Shown in pieces: positions 53,429 through 61,609 of a DNA stretch of 64,000 nt. This DNA comes from Streptomonospora nanhaiensis. Lineage in GTDB: Bacteria > Actinomycetota > Actinomycetes > Streptosporangiales > Streptosporangiaceae. The stretch lies in the NCBI RefSeq assembly GCF_026642255.1, contig NZ_CP113264.1:2542001-2606000 (forward strand), given 5' to 3'. The notes below the pieces were generated by a model. It was not told the DNA's origin. It saw nothing but the letters and a program-made list of their open reading frames with translations, and searched no databases. The position numbers and the translations under genes are program-made. Every line of letters starts with the position of its first letter. Position 1 is the stretch's first letter.

Positions 53429-55495
53429 TCAGGCCCGCGAGGGGCCTTCGCGGACGATGCGGCGGTGGAAGAGGGCGAGGGCGCCGAGGGTCAGGGCGAG
53501 CCCGGCCGCCGTGACGGCAGCGGCGTAGAGGGGCTCCAACCCGCTGGTCGGCACCGGTTGCGGCGGCAGGGGCCGCAGGGGGTCGTCCAGGGCCCGCAGC
53601 GCGGCGAGGGTGTCCCAGGCGGCCCAGCCCGTGAAGCCGAGCGCGACCACGGCCTCCACGGCGAGGAAACGGCGGTGCGCGGAGAGGAACCCCCACCCGC
53701 TGATGTGCCGGGCGAAGACGGTCTGGGCGTGCGTGCGCACGTGGATGACGCACGCGGCGACGCCGGTCGTCAGCAGGACGGCGGTGCCGGCGGCCAGGGC
53801 CAGCAGTTCGACGCGCACCGCGGCGACCTGGGCGGCGTGGGCGCTCCTGGCCTTGTCGAGGATCGGCTGGACCGTGTTGACGTACTCGGCCACCCGCGGG
53901 TCGGCGCGGGCCTCCAGCACCACGTCCGGGTCGGGGAAGAGCAGGGCCTCGTGCGTCAGGTAGGTGACGTAGGTCCGGTCGGAGAGCGCGGAGCCGTTGG
54001 GCAGGGCGACGATCACCGGGTCCCGCAGGAAGGGTGAGGCGTCGGTCCCGCCCGGGTCCCTCGACCCGTAGGTGAACACCCGCTGGCCGCCGGCCAGCGG
54101 CAGGACCTCGATGTCGGCCGCGGTTCCCGTGCTCCCGGCCTGGAGCGCGTACCAGTCGGGCAGCTCGCCCTCGACGGCCTCCCGGTGGGCGGCGTGCGCG
54201 GGCGGCAGCAGGACCCGGACCCGGTCGTCGGAGGGGGCGGCGCCGTAGCGTGCGCCGGTGGGGGACAGGACCTCCTGCCGCGCGAGGTAGGTGTCGTTGA
54301 CCACGAGCACGTCGAAGCCGGGTCGGGGGGCGCCGACCGGCACGAGCGACGCGGGGGGATGCCGCTCGGCGACGACGAGCTCCCCGTCGAGGTCGGCGCG
54401 GCGCAGCCAGGGGCCGAGGAGGCGCTCGGCGGTCCCCGGGTCGTCGAAGGCCGTGCTGCCGTTGAGCGTGGCGTGCGAGGTCTCCCCGGTGCGCTCGAAC
54501 GCCTCCAGCGCGGCGCGCTGCTCCCGCGCGGCCTGCGCGAGGTGGAGCGTGCTCGCCAGGACGCCGAGCAGGAGGAGCAGGACGGGCACGCGCACCAGGT
54601 AGACGGCGGCCCGGGTGCTCCGGACGGGCAGGCGCCCCCGGAGCGCCGGCAGGACCCCGGTGGCGTGCACCAGGCCCAGCGCCGCCGCGTGCGTCACCAG
54701 GGCCGCGGCGGCGAGGACGCCGAGCAGGGCCAAGGCGGTCAGGGAGTACAGGCCGAGCTGGTTCCACCCGTTGTAGAGGCCGAGGAGGAACAGGGTGAGG
54801 GCGCACACGGCGGGCAGGGCGACGCCCCACAGCCGTGCGACCCGCCCCAGGTCGCCCAGGAGGATCCGGGTGTAGGAGTGCCCGTGGAGGCGCCGGACGC
54901 CGTGGTCCCGGGAGTCGAGCAGGACGCCCGCGCCGATCGAGGTGGTGCCCACCAGCAGCGCCGTGGCCAGGACGTGGAAGAGGGGGCCGCCGAGGAACGA
55001 CTGCCACAGGCGGGCCTGGCCCGCGCCGGGGTCCGCGCCCAGCCCGTGCGCGGCGAGGGCGTCGGCGAGCACCCGCGCGTTCTCCGGCGGTCCGAAGACG
55101 AGGTAGTTGCCGCGGGGGCTGCGGTCGGCCATGTCCCGCACGGGGTGCACGCGCAGTTCCATCGTGCGGCCGAAGGAGGGGTATCCGTCGGTGAGCCAGT
55201 CGGCCTGGGCCGAGCCGGGGTCCCCGACCGCGAGGTACATGTGCCACAGCGACTCGGGCGAGCGCACGTCCGGGACGACGAGGCCGACGGAGATCCGCTG
55301 CTCCGCCGCGACGCGTTCGACGGTCCGCGCGACCTCGCCGCCGTCGGAGGCGCCGTCGTCCTCGACGATCCACACCGAAGCCGAGTGCTGCGCCGTGGGG
55401 ATCGTCGCCTCCCACGTGGCCAGCAGCAGTGCGGCGATGAGCGCGGCGGAGACCAGGAGCGCGGTGTGGGCGAAGGCGATGGTGCGGTTGGGCAT
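53429..55495 (-). CDS. Bacteriocin-associated integral membrane protein (ABC permease)
   Basis: The 688-residue protein has an N-terminal helix, an extracytoplasmic domain, a central block of membrane helices (about 175-330), a second extracytoplasmic domain and a C-terminal four-helix block, as in the DUF1430-type permeases of lactococcin 972 loci. With the downstream ATPase it probably exports the bacteriocin or gives immunity. It begins 69 bases after the bacteriocin gene. Confidence 0.85.
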   Translation of the reverse strand: MPNRTIAFAHTALLVSAALIAALLLATWEATIPTAQHSASVWIVEDDGASDGGEVARTVERVAAEQRISVGLVVPDVRSPESLWHMYLAVGDPGSAQADWLTDGYPSFGRTMELRVHPVRDMADRSPRGNYLVFGPPENARVLADALAAHGLGADPGAGQARLWQSFLGGPLFHVLATALLVGTTSIGAGVLLDSRDHGVRRLHGHSYTRILLGDLGRVARLWGVALPAVCALTLFLLGLYNGWNQLGLYSLTALALLGVLAAAALVTHAAALGLVHATGVLPALRGRLPVRSTRAAVYLVRVPVLLLLLGVLASTLHLAQAAREQRAALEAFERTGETSHATLNGSTAFDDPGTAERLLGPWLRRADLDGELVVAERHPPASLVPVGAPRPGFDVLVVNDTYLARQEVLSPTGARYGAAPSDDRVRVLLPPAHAAHREAVEGELPDWYALQAGSTGTAADIEVLPLAGGQRVFTYGSRDPGGTDASPFLRDPVIVALPNGSALSDRTYVTYLTHEALLFPDPDVVLEARADPRVAEYVNTVQPILDKARSAHAAQVAAVRVELLALAAGTAVLLTTGVAACVIHVRTHAQTVFARHISGWGFLSAHRRFLAVEAVVALGFTGWAAWDTLAALRALDDPLRPLPPQPVPTSGLEPLYAAAVTAAGLALTLGALALFHRRIVREGPSRA

Positions 55496-55564
55496 CGTGT
55501 CCCTGCGCGTGGTCGGGGAGCCGTGCGCCCCGGCGGAGGGGCGGCCCCGTGGCTGCGGGAGGCG

Positions 55565-55861
55565 CTACCCGCAGTGCCTCCAGTAGGTCTCGTTGTGGTT
55601 GACGGCGCGCGGGGCGGAGGCCTCGGACGTCTTGCCGGGCAGCATCGCGGCGGACGTGACGGTGTACGTGCCGACCGCCGTCGACCCGTGGCAGAGCGTC
55701 GCGTGGAAGTAGTTCGAGTACACCCTTCCGGTGGTGAGGCCGTGGTACCAGGTACCGCCGCCGACGTAGCTGATGGCCGCGTCGGCGACACCGGCCGTCG
55801 CCGCGGTGAGCCCGGCGGCGAAGACCAGGGACGCGGCGGCGCGCTTCAGGGGGTGGGGCAT
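55565..55861 (-). CDS. Lactococcin 972-family bacteriocin precursor
   Basis: The 98-residue precursor has a Sec signal peptide (MPHPLKRAAASLVFAAGLTA to VADAA) and a mature part of about 66 residues starting near ISYVGGGTWYHG and ending ETYWRHCG, closely following the lactococcin 972 pattern. Two Cys are present (ATLCHG, RHCG). Lactococcin 972 blocks septum formation by binding lipid II. The ATG at 55861 follows AGAGGGA. The full locus is bacteriocin, membrane protein, ATPase. Confidence 0.92.
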   Translation of the reverse strand: MPHPLKRAAASLVFAAGLTAATAGVADAAISYVGGGTWYHGLTTGRVYSNYFHATLCHGSTAVGTYTVTSAAMLPGKTSEASAPRAVNHNETYWRHCG

Positions 55862-56061
55862 GTCGTTCCCTCTCACGGCCTCCGGCACGGTTGTCGGCGG
55901 AGGCCTTCGTCGTGCGGGGACGGTGCGCGGAGGGTGCGGTCGGGCGGGCCTCCCGGCCGCGCGCCGGGGGGCTCCGTGTCGGGGACGGACGACGGGGGCG
56001 GCGGCGCGTTCCGCGGGGCGGGGCGTTTTCCTCACTGCCGTCCCGCTCGTGCCGACGCAAG

Positions 56062-56088
56062 AAAAAAGTACCGCACGGAGTGCTTCGG
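56062..56088 (-). terminator. Intrinsic terminator candidate after the GntR gene
   Basis: On the minus strand GCAC-TCC-GTGC, with flanking CC/GG pairs, is followed by TACTTTTTTC. It lies 65 bases downstream of the GntR stop and upstream of the bacteriocin gene, where a terminator is expected. Confidence 0.5.
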
Positions 56089-56152
56089 TAACTCTTTGTG
56101 GCCACTATCGGACAGGAATTCGCCCGTAGCAGGGTTCTCCGTGCGTTCCGGT

Positions 56153-57097
56153 CTAGCGGGCGGCGCCCGGGCCTTGCTCTGCGTCACCGCCGGTGAGGCC
56201 GTCGCGCAGGCGTGCCAGCTCGGCCCGGAGTCCGTCGGCCAGTTCGACGGCGCGGTCCAGGCCGGGCGCGGGGGCCGCGTCCGCCGGCCCGGGGACGGGT
56301 TCGGCGGCGGGCCGCTCCGGGGCTGGCCGGTCCAGCAGGGAGGGGTCGGGGGCGATGCGCACCTGTTCCGAGGCGCCCTCGGCCTCGATGTCGAACACCA
56401 CCCGGTCCGACCGGTGCCAGCTCTCGAACCACTCCAGCGGGGTGCCGTCCCGGTCGAACGTCCCGCCCTCCAGCAGCAGGAGCGGGGCCTCGGCCGCCAC
56501 CCCGAGCTCCAGGGCGATGCGCGGGTCGGCGGGCACGGCCCGGATCTGCCGGCGCCCGCTCGTGGGCACGGCCCCGAACCGCTCCTCCATGAGGCGGTGC
56601 AGGGAGGCGTCGCGCAGCATCGCGGCCTCCAGGCCGGGGAAGCGCTCGGCGGGGAGCCAGGTGCGCACGTAGGACAGCGGGTCGCCGCCGACCGAGCGCA
56701 CGCGCTCCAGGCGGAGCAGGTCCCGGGTGCCCAGGTGCCCGACCGCTGCGGGGCCCCCGGAGAGGGAGGGCTCCAGCGACAGCACCGCCGTGGACAGGCT
56801 CAGCCCCTCGGAGGAGAACTGGTCGAAGAGCCCGGTGACGCGCTGGACGAGCCGGTGGTGCTCGGTGGGGACCGCGGCGACCGGGGCGCGGCCGCGGGTC
56901 CTCCTGACCGAGCCCTCGTCCTCCAGGGTGGCCAGCGCCTGCCGGACCACGCTGCGGGAGACCCCGAACCGCTCGCGCAGGGCCGCCTCGCTGGGCAGGG
57001 TGTCGCCGGGGGCGATCGAGCGGTCGCGGATCTCGGCGCGCAGCACGCCGGCGACCTGGGCGTGCAGGGGGCGGGGGTCGGTGCGGTCGACGGGCAT
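56153..57097 (-). CDS. GntR/HutC-family transcriptional regulator
   Basis: The 314-residue regulator has a winged helix (residues 1-70; LRERFGVSRSVVRQALATLE is its recognition region) and a UTRA effector domain (about 90-235), plus a Pro/Ala-rich tail of about 75 residues that is longer than usual. ATG at 57097 lies seven bases after TAGAAT, a good -10 box, with no ribosome-binding site, so the mRNA may be leaderless; ATG at 57106 is the alternative. It probably senses a sugar acid and controls the adjacent catabolic operon. Confidence 0.87.
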   Translation of the reverse strand: MPVDRTDPRPLHAQVAGVLRAEIRDRSIAPGDTLPSEAALRERFGVSRSVVRQALATLEDEGSVRRTRGRAPVAAVPTEHHRLVQRVTGLFDQFSSEGLSLSTAVLSLEPSLSGGPAAVGHLGTRDLLRLERVRSVGGDPLSYVRTWLPAERFPGLEAAMLRDASLHRLMEERFGAVPTSGRRQIRAVPADPRIALELGVAAEAPLLLLEGGTFDRDGTPLEWFESWHRSDRVVFDIEAEGASEQVRIAPDPSLLDRPAPERPAAEPVPGPADAAPAPGLDRAVELADGLRAELARLRDGLTGGDAEQGPGAAR

Positions 57098-57344
57098 GGG
57101 CGCCATTCTAGGGCCGGGCGTGCGGGCGGGGGCGTGCCCGTGTACGGCACGCTGCGGATCCGGGTCGCCCGACCCCCGCACGGAACCGGGCGCCGGAACG
57201 GCGGTGTGCCCGCGCCCCGACGGGGACGCGGGCACACCGTTCACGGGTGCTCCGGAGGGAGGGGCGGCCGAGGGCGGGCGGGGCCGCCCCGACCGCCCGG
57301 CGGCGCCGCGCGGAGCGGACACTGCCGAGCGGTCCTTCGCGCCG

Positions 57345-58376
57345 CTACCGCGCGTCGGAGCGGGACGCCTGCCAGACGTGCCCCCAGCCGGGGGCGAGCT
57401 CCGCGGCCCGGCGCAGTGCCAGGACGAGGCTGGCCTCGCGGGCGATCCCGCGGCCCGCGATGTCGAACGCGGTGCCGTGGTCGACCGAGACCCGCACCAC
57501 GGGGAGGCCGGCGGTGATGTTGACGCCGTCGTCGCCGTAGACGGCCTTGAAGGGCGCGTGCCCCTGGTCGTGGTAGCAGACCGCGACCAGCTTCCACTTG
57601 CCGTTCACCGCGGCCGGGATCAGGGCGTCCGCGGGGAGCGGGCCGTGGGCGTTGATGCCCTCCTCGCGGGCCAGGGCGATCGCGGGCGCGAGGACGTCGG
57701 CGTCCTCGTCGCCGAACAGGCGGTTCTCCCCGGCGTGCGGGTTGAGCCCGGCCACCCCGATCGGCTCGTCCGGGCTTCCCTGGGCGCGGGCGAACGCGCT
57801 CATCAGGCGCAGCACCTCCAGGGTGCGCTCCTGGGTGATGCCCTCGATCGCGTTGCGCAGGGACACGTGCGTCGTCAGGTGGAAGAAGGACAGCTCCCCG
57901 GCGGAGAGCACCAGGCTGTAGTCCCGCACCCCGAACTCGTGGGCGAGCAGTTCGGTGTGGCCCGGCCAGGCGTGGCCGCCCAGGTGCATGGCGGCCTTGT
58001 TCAGCGGCGGGGTGACGATGCCGTCCACCAGGCCGCGCTTGGCCAGGTCGACCGCGGCGATCACGAACCGCGCCGCGCCGTCGCCGGCCTCCGCGCTCAG
58101 CTCGCCCGGCGGCACGTGGCCGAGGGAGGGGCCGGTCTGCACGACGTCGATCACGGCGGGGTCGTCGGCCGCGTCGGCCGGGGACTCGACGGGGTTGACC
58201 GCGGCCGGGTCGCCGCCGACGGCGGCGACCGCGTTGCGCAGGGCGTCGGCGTCACCGATCACCACGGGGCGGGAGTACTCCCGGACCTCGGGGTGGTTCA
58301 GCAGGGACTTGGCGGTGATCTCGGGGCCGATGCCCGCGACGTCGCCGAGGGTGACTGCCAGGGTGGGGCGGCTCAT
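57345..58376 (-). CDS. PdxA2-like D-threonate/D-erythronate 4-phosphate dehydrogenase
   Basis: The 343-residue oxidoreductase has metal-binding His in WPGHTE, LNPHAGE and YHDQGHAPFK, as in the PdxA family. True PdxA serves vitamin B6 synthesis, but the overlap with a four-carbon sugar acid kinase gene and a permease gene points to the catabolic PdxA2 branch, which oxidises and decarboxylates 4-phospho-D-threonate to DHAP. The ATG at 58376 overlaps the kinase gene stop (ATGA). Confidence 0.88.
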   Translation of the reverse strand: MSRPTLAVTLGDVAGIGPEITAKSLLNHPEVREYSRPVVIGDADALRNAVAAVGGDPAAVNPVESPADAADDPAVIDVVQTGPSLGHVPPGELSAEAGDGAARFVIAAVDLAKRGLVDGIVTPPLNKAAMHLGGHAWPGHTELLAHEFGVRDYSLVLSAGELSFFHLTTHVSLRNAIEGITQERTLEVLRLMSAFARAQGSPDEPIGVAGLNPHAGENRLFGDEDADVLAPAIALAREEGINAHGPLPADALIPAAVNGKWKLVAVCYHDQGHAPFKAVYGDDGVNITAGLPVVRVSVDHGTAFDIAGRGIAREASLVLALRRAAELAPGWGHVWQASRSDAR

Positions 58377-59572
58377 GCGTTCCTGCCTTTCGTGTGGCGG
58401 ACCGCGTCGGCGGCCTCCAGTAGTGCGGTGGGGGATCCGAATCCCCCGGCCTTGGTGACGATGGCGCGGCCGTGCCGGGGTCCGCCGGACAGCGTGCCGA
58501 GCGGGATGCCCGGGGCGACCTCGCCGGTCAGGGCGATGGCGCGCGCGTCCAGGGCGGCGGTGAGGGCGCGGGCCCCGTCGCCGCCGGTGACCACGAAGCC
58601 GGACAGCTCGTGGCGCGCGGCCAGGTCGGCGGCGAGCGCGCCGAAGCGGCGGGCGACCGACGCGGGGTCGAGCGCCCCGTCGCGGTCCTCGGGCGCGACC
58701 AGCGCGGTGTGGGCCGCGGCCGGGTCGAACCGGTCCAGGACCCCGGCGGACCAGGCGCGCCAGGCCGCGTCGTCGGCGAGGTCGCGCGGCGCGGGCTGCT
58801 CGATCCGGGTCCGGTCGTCGGCGGCCAGCTCCTCGACCTGGCCCCGGGCCGTCTGGTGGAGCGAGGTGACCACGACGAGGGCGGGGGCCGGTTCGGCCTC
58901 CGCGGCCCAGGAGTCGGCCAGCCGGGCGGCGAGCCCGGCCGAGCCGACCGGCACGGCGTCGGGGCCGAGCGCGGTGACGGCGGCGGCCAGGCGCGCCAGG
59001 TCCTCGTCGGTCTCGGCGTCGGCGACCACGATCGGTCCGGCGGCGCGCAGCAGTGCCGCGTCGGCGGCGGCGTCGACGCCGGTGAGCCGGACGTGGCCGG
59101 CGCCGAGCAGGACCGCGACGCGGCTCTCCGACACCGGGGTCACCGGGTCTGTGCCGACCGCGGTGCGGTGCACCTCGACCCCGTCGACGAGGAGGACCCC
59201 GTCGCGGACGGTGCGGCCGTTGGCCGGGAAGGCCGGGCAGACCACGGCGACCGCGTCCGGCGACCACGCGTCGAGGACGGCGTCGATCTCCGCGCGGATG
59301 GGGCCGCGCAGCGTGGAGTCGACCTTCTTGTACAGGCGGGCCGCCCCGGCGTCGCGCAGGCGGCGGACCGCCTCCGCCGCGGCAGCGGCGGCGAGGTCGG
59401 CGGGCAACGCGCGGGAGTCGGTGCTGACGGCGACGACCTCGGCGTTCGGGGTCGCGGCGTCGAGCTGGAGCTCCGTGCTCCACCCGGCCCGCAGGAACTG
59501 CACGGCGGTGTCGCCCGCGCCCGTCAGGTCGTCCGCGACGACGGCGACGCGCGGTGTGACGGGGGTGCTCAC
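58373..59572 (-). CDS. Four-carbon acid sugar kinase (DtnK-like)
   Basis: The 399-residue enzyme phosphorylates D-threonate or D-erythronate at O4. N-terminal VVADDLTGAGDTAVQF and YKKVDSTLRGPI are hallmarks of the family (formerly DUF1537), and FVVTGGDGARAL with GGPRHGRAIVTKAGGFG mark the nucleotide-binding C-terminal domain. GTG at 59572 overlaps the permease gene stop. It works between the permease and the PdxA2-like dehydrogenase. Confidence 0.9.
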   Translation of the reverse strand: MSTPVTPRVAVVADDLTGAGDTAVQFLRAGWSTELQLDAATPNAEVVAVSTDSRALPADLAAAAAAEAVRRLRDAGAARLYKKVDSTLRGPIRAEIDAVLDAWSPDAVAVVCPAFPANGRTVRDGVLLVDGVEVHRTAVGTDPVTPVSESRVAVLLGAGHVRLTGVDAAADAALLRAAGPIVVADAETDEDLARLAAAVTALGPDAVPVGSAGLAARLADSWAAEAEPAPALVVVTSLHQTARGQVEELAADDRTRIEQPAPRDLADDAAWRAWSAGVLDRFDPAAAHTALVAPEDRDGALDPASVARRFGALAADLAARHELSGFVVTGGDGARALTAALDARAIALTGEVAPGIPLGTLSGGPRHGRAIVTKAGGFGSPTALLEAADAVRHTKGRNA

Positions 59573-60699
59573 GAGTCGGACTCCTTCTGCTCGGTGGTGT
59601 CGGTACCGGCGGCGGGTGCCGCGGCGGACGCCCGGCCGGCGCCGGTGGCCGCCGTCTCCGCCCCGGCGGCGGTCTCCCCGCCGGCCGGGGCCCTCTCGGC
59701 CTCGGCCGCCTCCTCGGCCTTCTCCGCCTCGGCGGGGGAGGCCCCGGCGCGGCGCAGGACCCAGGTGGTCACGAGCGGCGCCAGGATCGCGGTGACCAGC
59801 ACGCTGGCCGCGATCTGGGAGGTCGCCGTGCCCATGTAGGCGGCGAAGGACGGGTCGGCGGCGGCCACGATGGCGGGGGTCGCGACGGCGTTGCCGGAGA
59901 CGGTGCCGGCGGCGAAGCCGATGCCCGACTCCTTGCCGCGGCGCAGGATCAGCTTGTAGCCGAGGTAGACCAGGCCGCCGGTGAACAGGGTGATGGCCAC
60001 GCCCAGCAGGATGCCGGTCAGCCCGCCCCGGGCGACGTCGGCGAGGTCGATGCCCGCGCCGAGCGCGAAGGCGAAGAACGGGATCACGATGGAGGGCACG
60101 GGCTTGAGGACCTCGCGCCACTGCGCGTCCACGTTGCCGACGACCACGCCGAGCAGGAACGGGATGATCGCGGCGACGAGGGCCATCACCGGGATCTGGC
60201 CCAGGCCCGAGGCGCCGATGAACAGGAGGGCGATGAACGGGCCGTCGTTGATGGCTCCCGCGATGTAGGCGCCCCGGTCGCGGGAGCGTCCGTACTGGCC
60301 GGTGATCGCGAGCCACAGTCCGCCGTTGGCGTTGGTGGTGGCGGCGAGCAGCGCCAGGATCGACACCCCGAGGATGCCGTCCGGGCCGGTGAAGACGGCG
60401 AGTCCGACGATCAGCAGGCCGGGGATGAGGCTCTTGCCGAGCAGGACCACGCCGGTGGCGGCCAGGACGGGGCCGCCGGTCCGGAGCGTCACCTGTGTGC
60501 CGGTGGCGAAGATGAGGAGGGCGATCAGCGGCAGGGCGCTGTCCTTGAACAGCGCGGTGGTGAAGCTGCCGATGTCCAGCGCCCCGGGGGCGAAGGTTCC
60601 GATGAGCGACCCCAGGACCAGCGGGACCAGCATGGCTCCGCCGGGGATCTTGTTCATCCAGTGGTAGAGGGGCACCAGGCTCCCGTGGGCGTCGCGCAT
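59569..60699 (-). CDS. KdgT-like 2-keto-3-deoxygluconate/sugar-acid permease
   Basis: The 376-residue membrane protein has about ten helices in the first 325 residues and follows the KdgT pattern (MNKIPGGAMLVPLVLGSLIG; TTNANGGLWLAITGQYG). The Ala/Glu-rich tail of about 50 residues is probably disordered. ATG at 60699 begins MRDAHGSLVPLYHWMNK; the open frame upstream would run through the operator. First gene of the catabolic operon; likely imports the four-carbon sugar acid. Confidence 0.87.
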   Translation of the reverse strand: MRDAHGSLVPLYHWMNKIPGGAMLVPLVLGSLIGTFAPGALDIGSFTTALFKDSALPLIALLIFATGTQVTLRTGGPVLAATGVVLLGKSLIPGLLIVGLAVFTGPDGILGVSILALLAATTNANGGLWLAITGQYGRSRDRGAYIAGAINDGPFIALLFIGASGLGQIPVMALVAAIIPFLLGVVVGNVDAQWREVLKPVPSIVIPFFAFALGAGIDLADVARGGLTGILLGVAITLFTGGLVYLGYKLILRRGKESGIGFAAGTVSGNAVATPAIVAAADPSFAAYMGTATSQIAASVLVTAILAPLVTTWVLRRAGASPAEAEKAEEAAEAERAPAGGETAAGAETAATGAGRASAAAPAAGTDTTEQKESDS

Positions 60700-60760
60700 G
60701 AGTGTCCGTTCGCAGGGGTGTCCCGGCGGGGACCTCGGAGGATCCGGACCGGGACTCATC

Positions 60761-60785
60761 TTGTCCGTACAGAGTGTACGTACAA
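60761..60785. promoter_or_regulatory. GntR-type operator overlapping the permease promoter
   Basis: TTGTCCGTACA and TGTACGTACAA form an 11-3-11 inverted repeat with one mismatch. On the minus strand TTGTAC and CAAGAT, 16 bases apart, look like the promoter, so a bound repressor would cover it. The local GntR protein is the obvious ligand. Confidence 0.72.
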
Positions 60786-60876
60786 TTTGGGATGATGTCA
60801 GCCGGGGCCACAAGATTTCACAGTGGCCCCGGCCGTATCCCCTGCGTGACAGGGCGCGTGTCGGTGTTCGTGCCCG

Positions 60877-61380
60877 TCAGGACAGCACGGCCTCCCGGGT
60901 CTCGGCGCGGTCTCCGGCGGCGGCCGCCGCCCGGCGGGCGCGCAGGTGGTGGACGACCACGGCGACGGTCGCCGCGATGAACACCACCTGCATGGCGGTC
61001 CGGACCGGCAGGCTCTCGCTGAACCCCGCGCTCGCGCCGGTCATGATCGAGTAGACGTTCGCGGGGAACATCGCGACCATGAGCGCGCCGAGTCCGGCCG
61101 CCGCCCAGGGCGAGGTGCGCGCCCACAGCAGGCCCGCGGCCCCGGCGAGCTCCAGCACCCCGGTGACGGTGACCAGCAGCTCGGGCGCGGGCAGCAGGGG
61201 CGGGACCATGGCGACCAGCTCCTCGCGCAGCCCGACGAAGTGCGCCACGCCGGTCAGGGTGAACATGGCCGCGAGTCCGCCGCGCAGGGCGCGCGACCAG
61301 GAGCGCAGGGGCCGCACGCCGAGCACGCCCAGCGCGAGCAGTGCGGTGTTGGTGCCGATCAGGGTGATGAGCGGTTCCAT
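60877..61380 (-). CDS. DoxX-family membrane protein
   Basis: The 167-residue protein has four membrane helices in the DoxX arrangement (GLAAMFTLTGVAHFVGLREE; VTGVLELAGAAGLL). Function is loosely linked to redox or thiol stress in this family. The ATG at 61380 follows GGAGG. A strong inverted repeat overlaps its promoter, so it is probably under a local repressor encoded elsewhere. Confidence 0.83.
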   Translation of the reverse strand: MEPLITLIGTNTALLALGVLGVRPLRSWSRALRGGLAAMFTLTGVAHFVGLREELVAMVPPLLPAPELLVTVTGVLELAGAAGLLWARTSPWAAAGLGALMVAMFPANVYSIMTGASAGFSESLPVRTAMQVVFIAATVAVVVHHLRARRAAAAAGDRAETREAVLS

Positions 61381-61408
61381 GGCGGGCCTCCGGTGGGTGG
61401 TGTCCCGA

Positions 61409-61429
61409 AATCTTTCTACTGGAAAGATT
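61409..61429. promoter_or_regulatory. Operator-like inverted repeat over the DoxX promoter
   Basis: AATCTTTC and GAAAGATT form a perfect 8-5-8 inverted repeat. It overlaps CAATCT, the -10 element of a minus-strand promoter whose -35 is TTGACA at 61454-61449 (18-base spacer). A further half site, GGAAAGAT, occurs at 61456-61463. Confidence 0.7.
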
Positions 61430-61609
61430 GCCTCGCGGCGCCCCAACTTGTCAATGGAAAGATGGAGGCAAAACGATATTTGGCGTGCGGCGGAACCTGC
61501 GGTGGGGGCCGGGCCGTGGGAGAGGCGGGCCCGGGCCCGTCCGGACGGAGGGCGGCGCGGGCCACGGTGCGGAGGGCGGGCGGGAGCGGCGGCCGGGGCC
61601 GGCGCGGGC

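Noticed and set aside
54185-57517. A 1110-codon plus-strand frame opposite the bacteriocin membrane protein and GntR genes
   Set aside because: Antisense shadow with no domain; it crosses the promoter and terminator regions of the real minus-strand genes.
57345-58376. Vitamin B6 gene pdxA
   Set aside because: The operon partners (four-carbon acid sugar kinase and KdgT-like permease) point to the catabolic PdxA2 branch instead.
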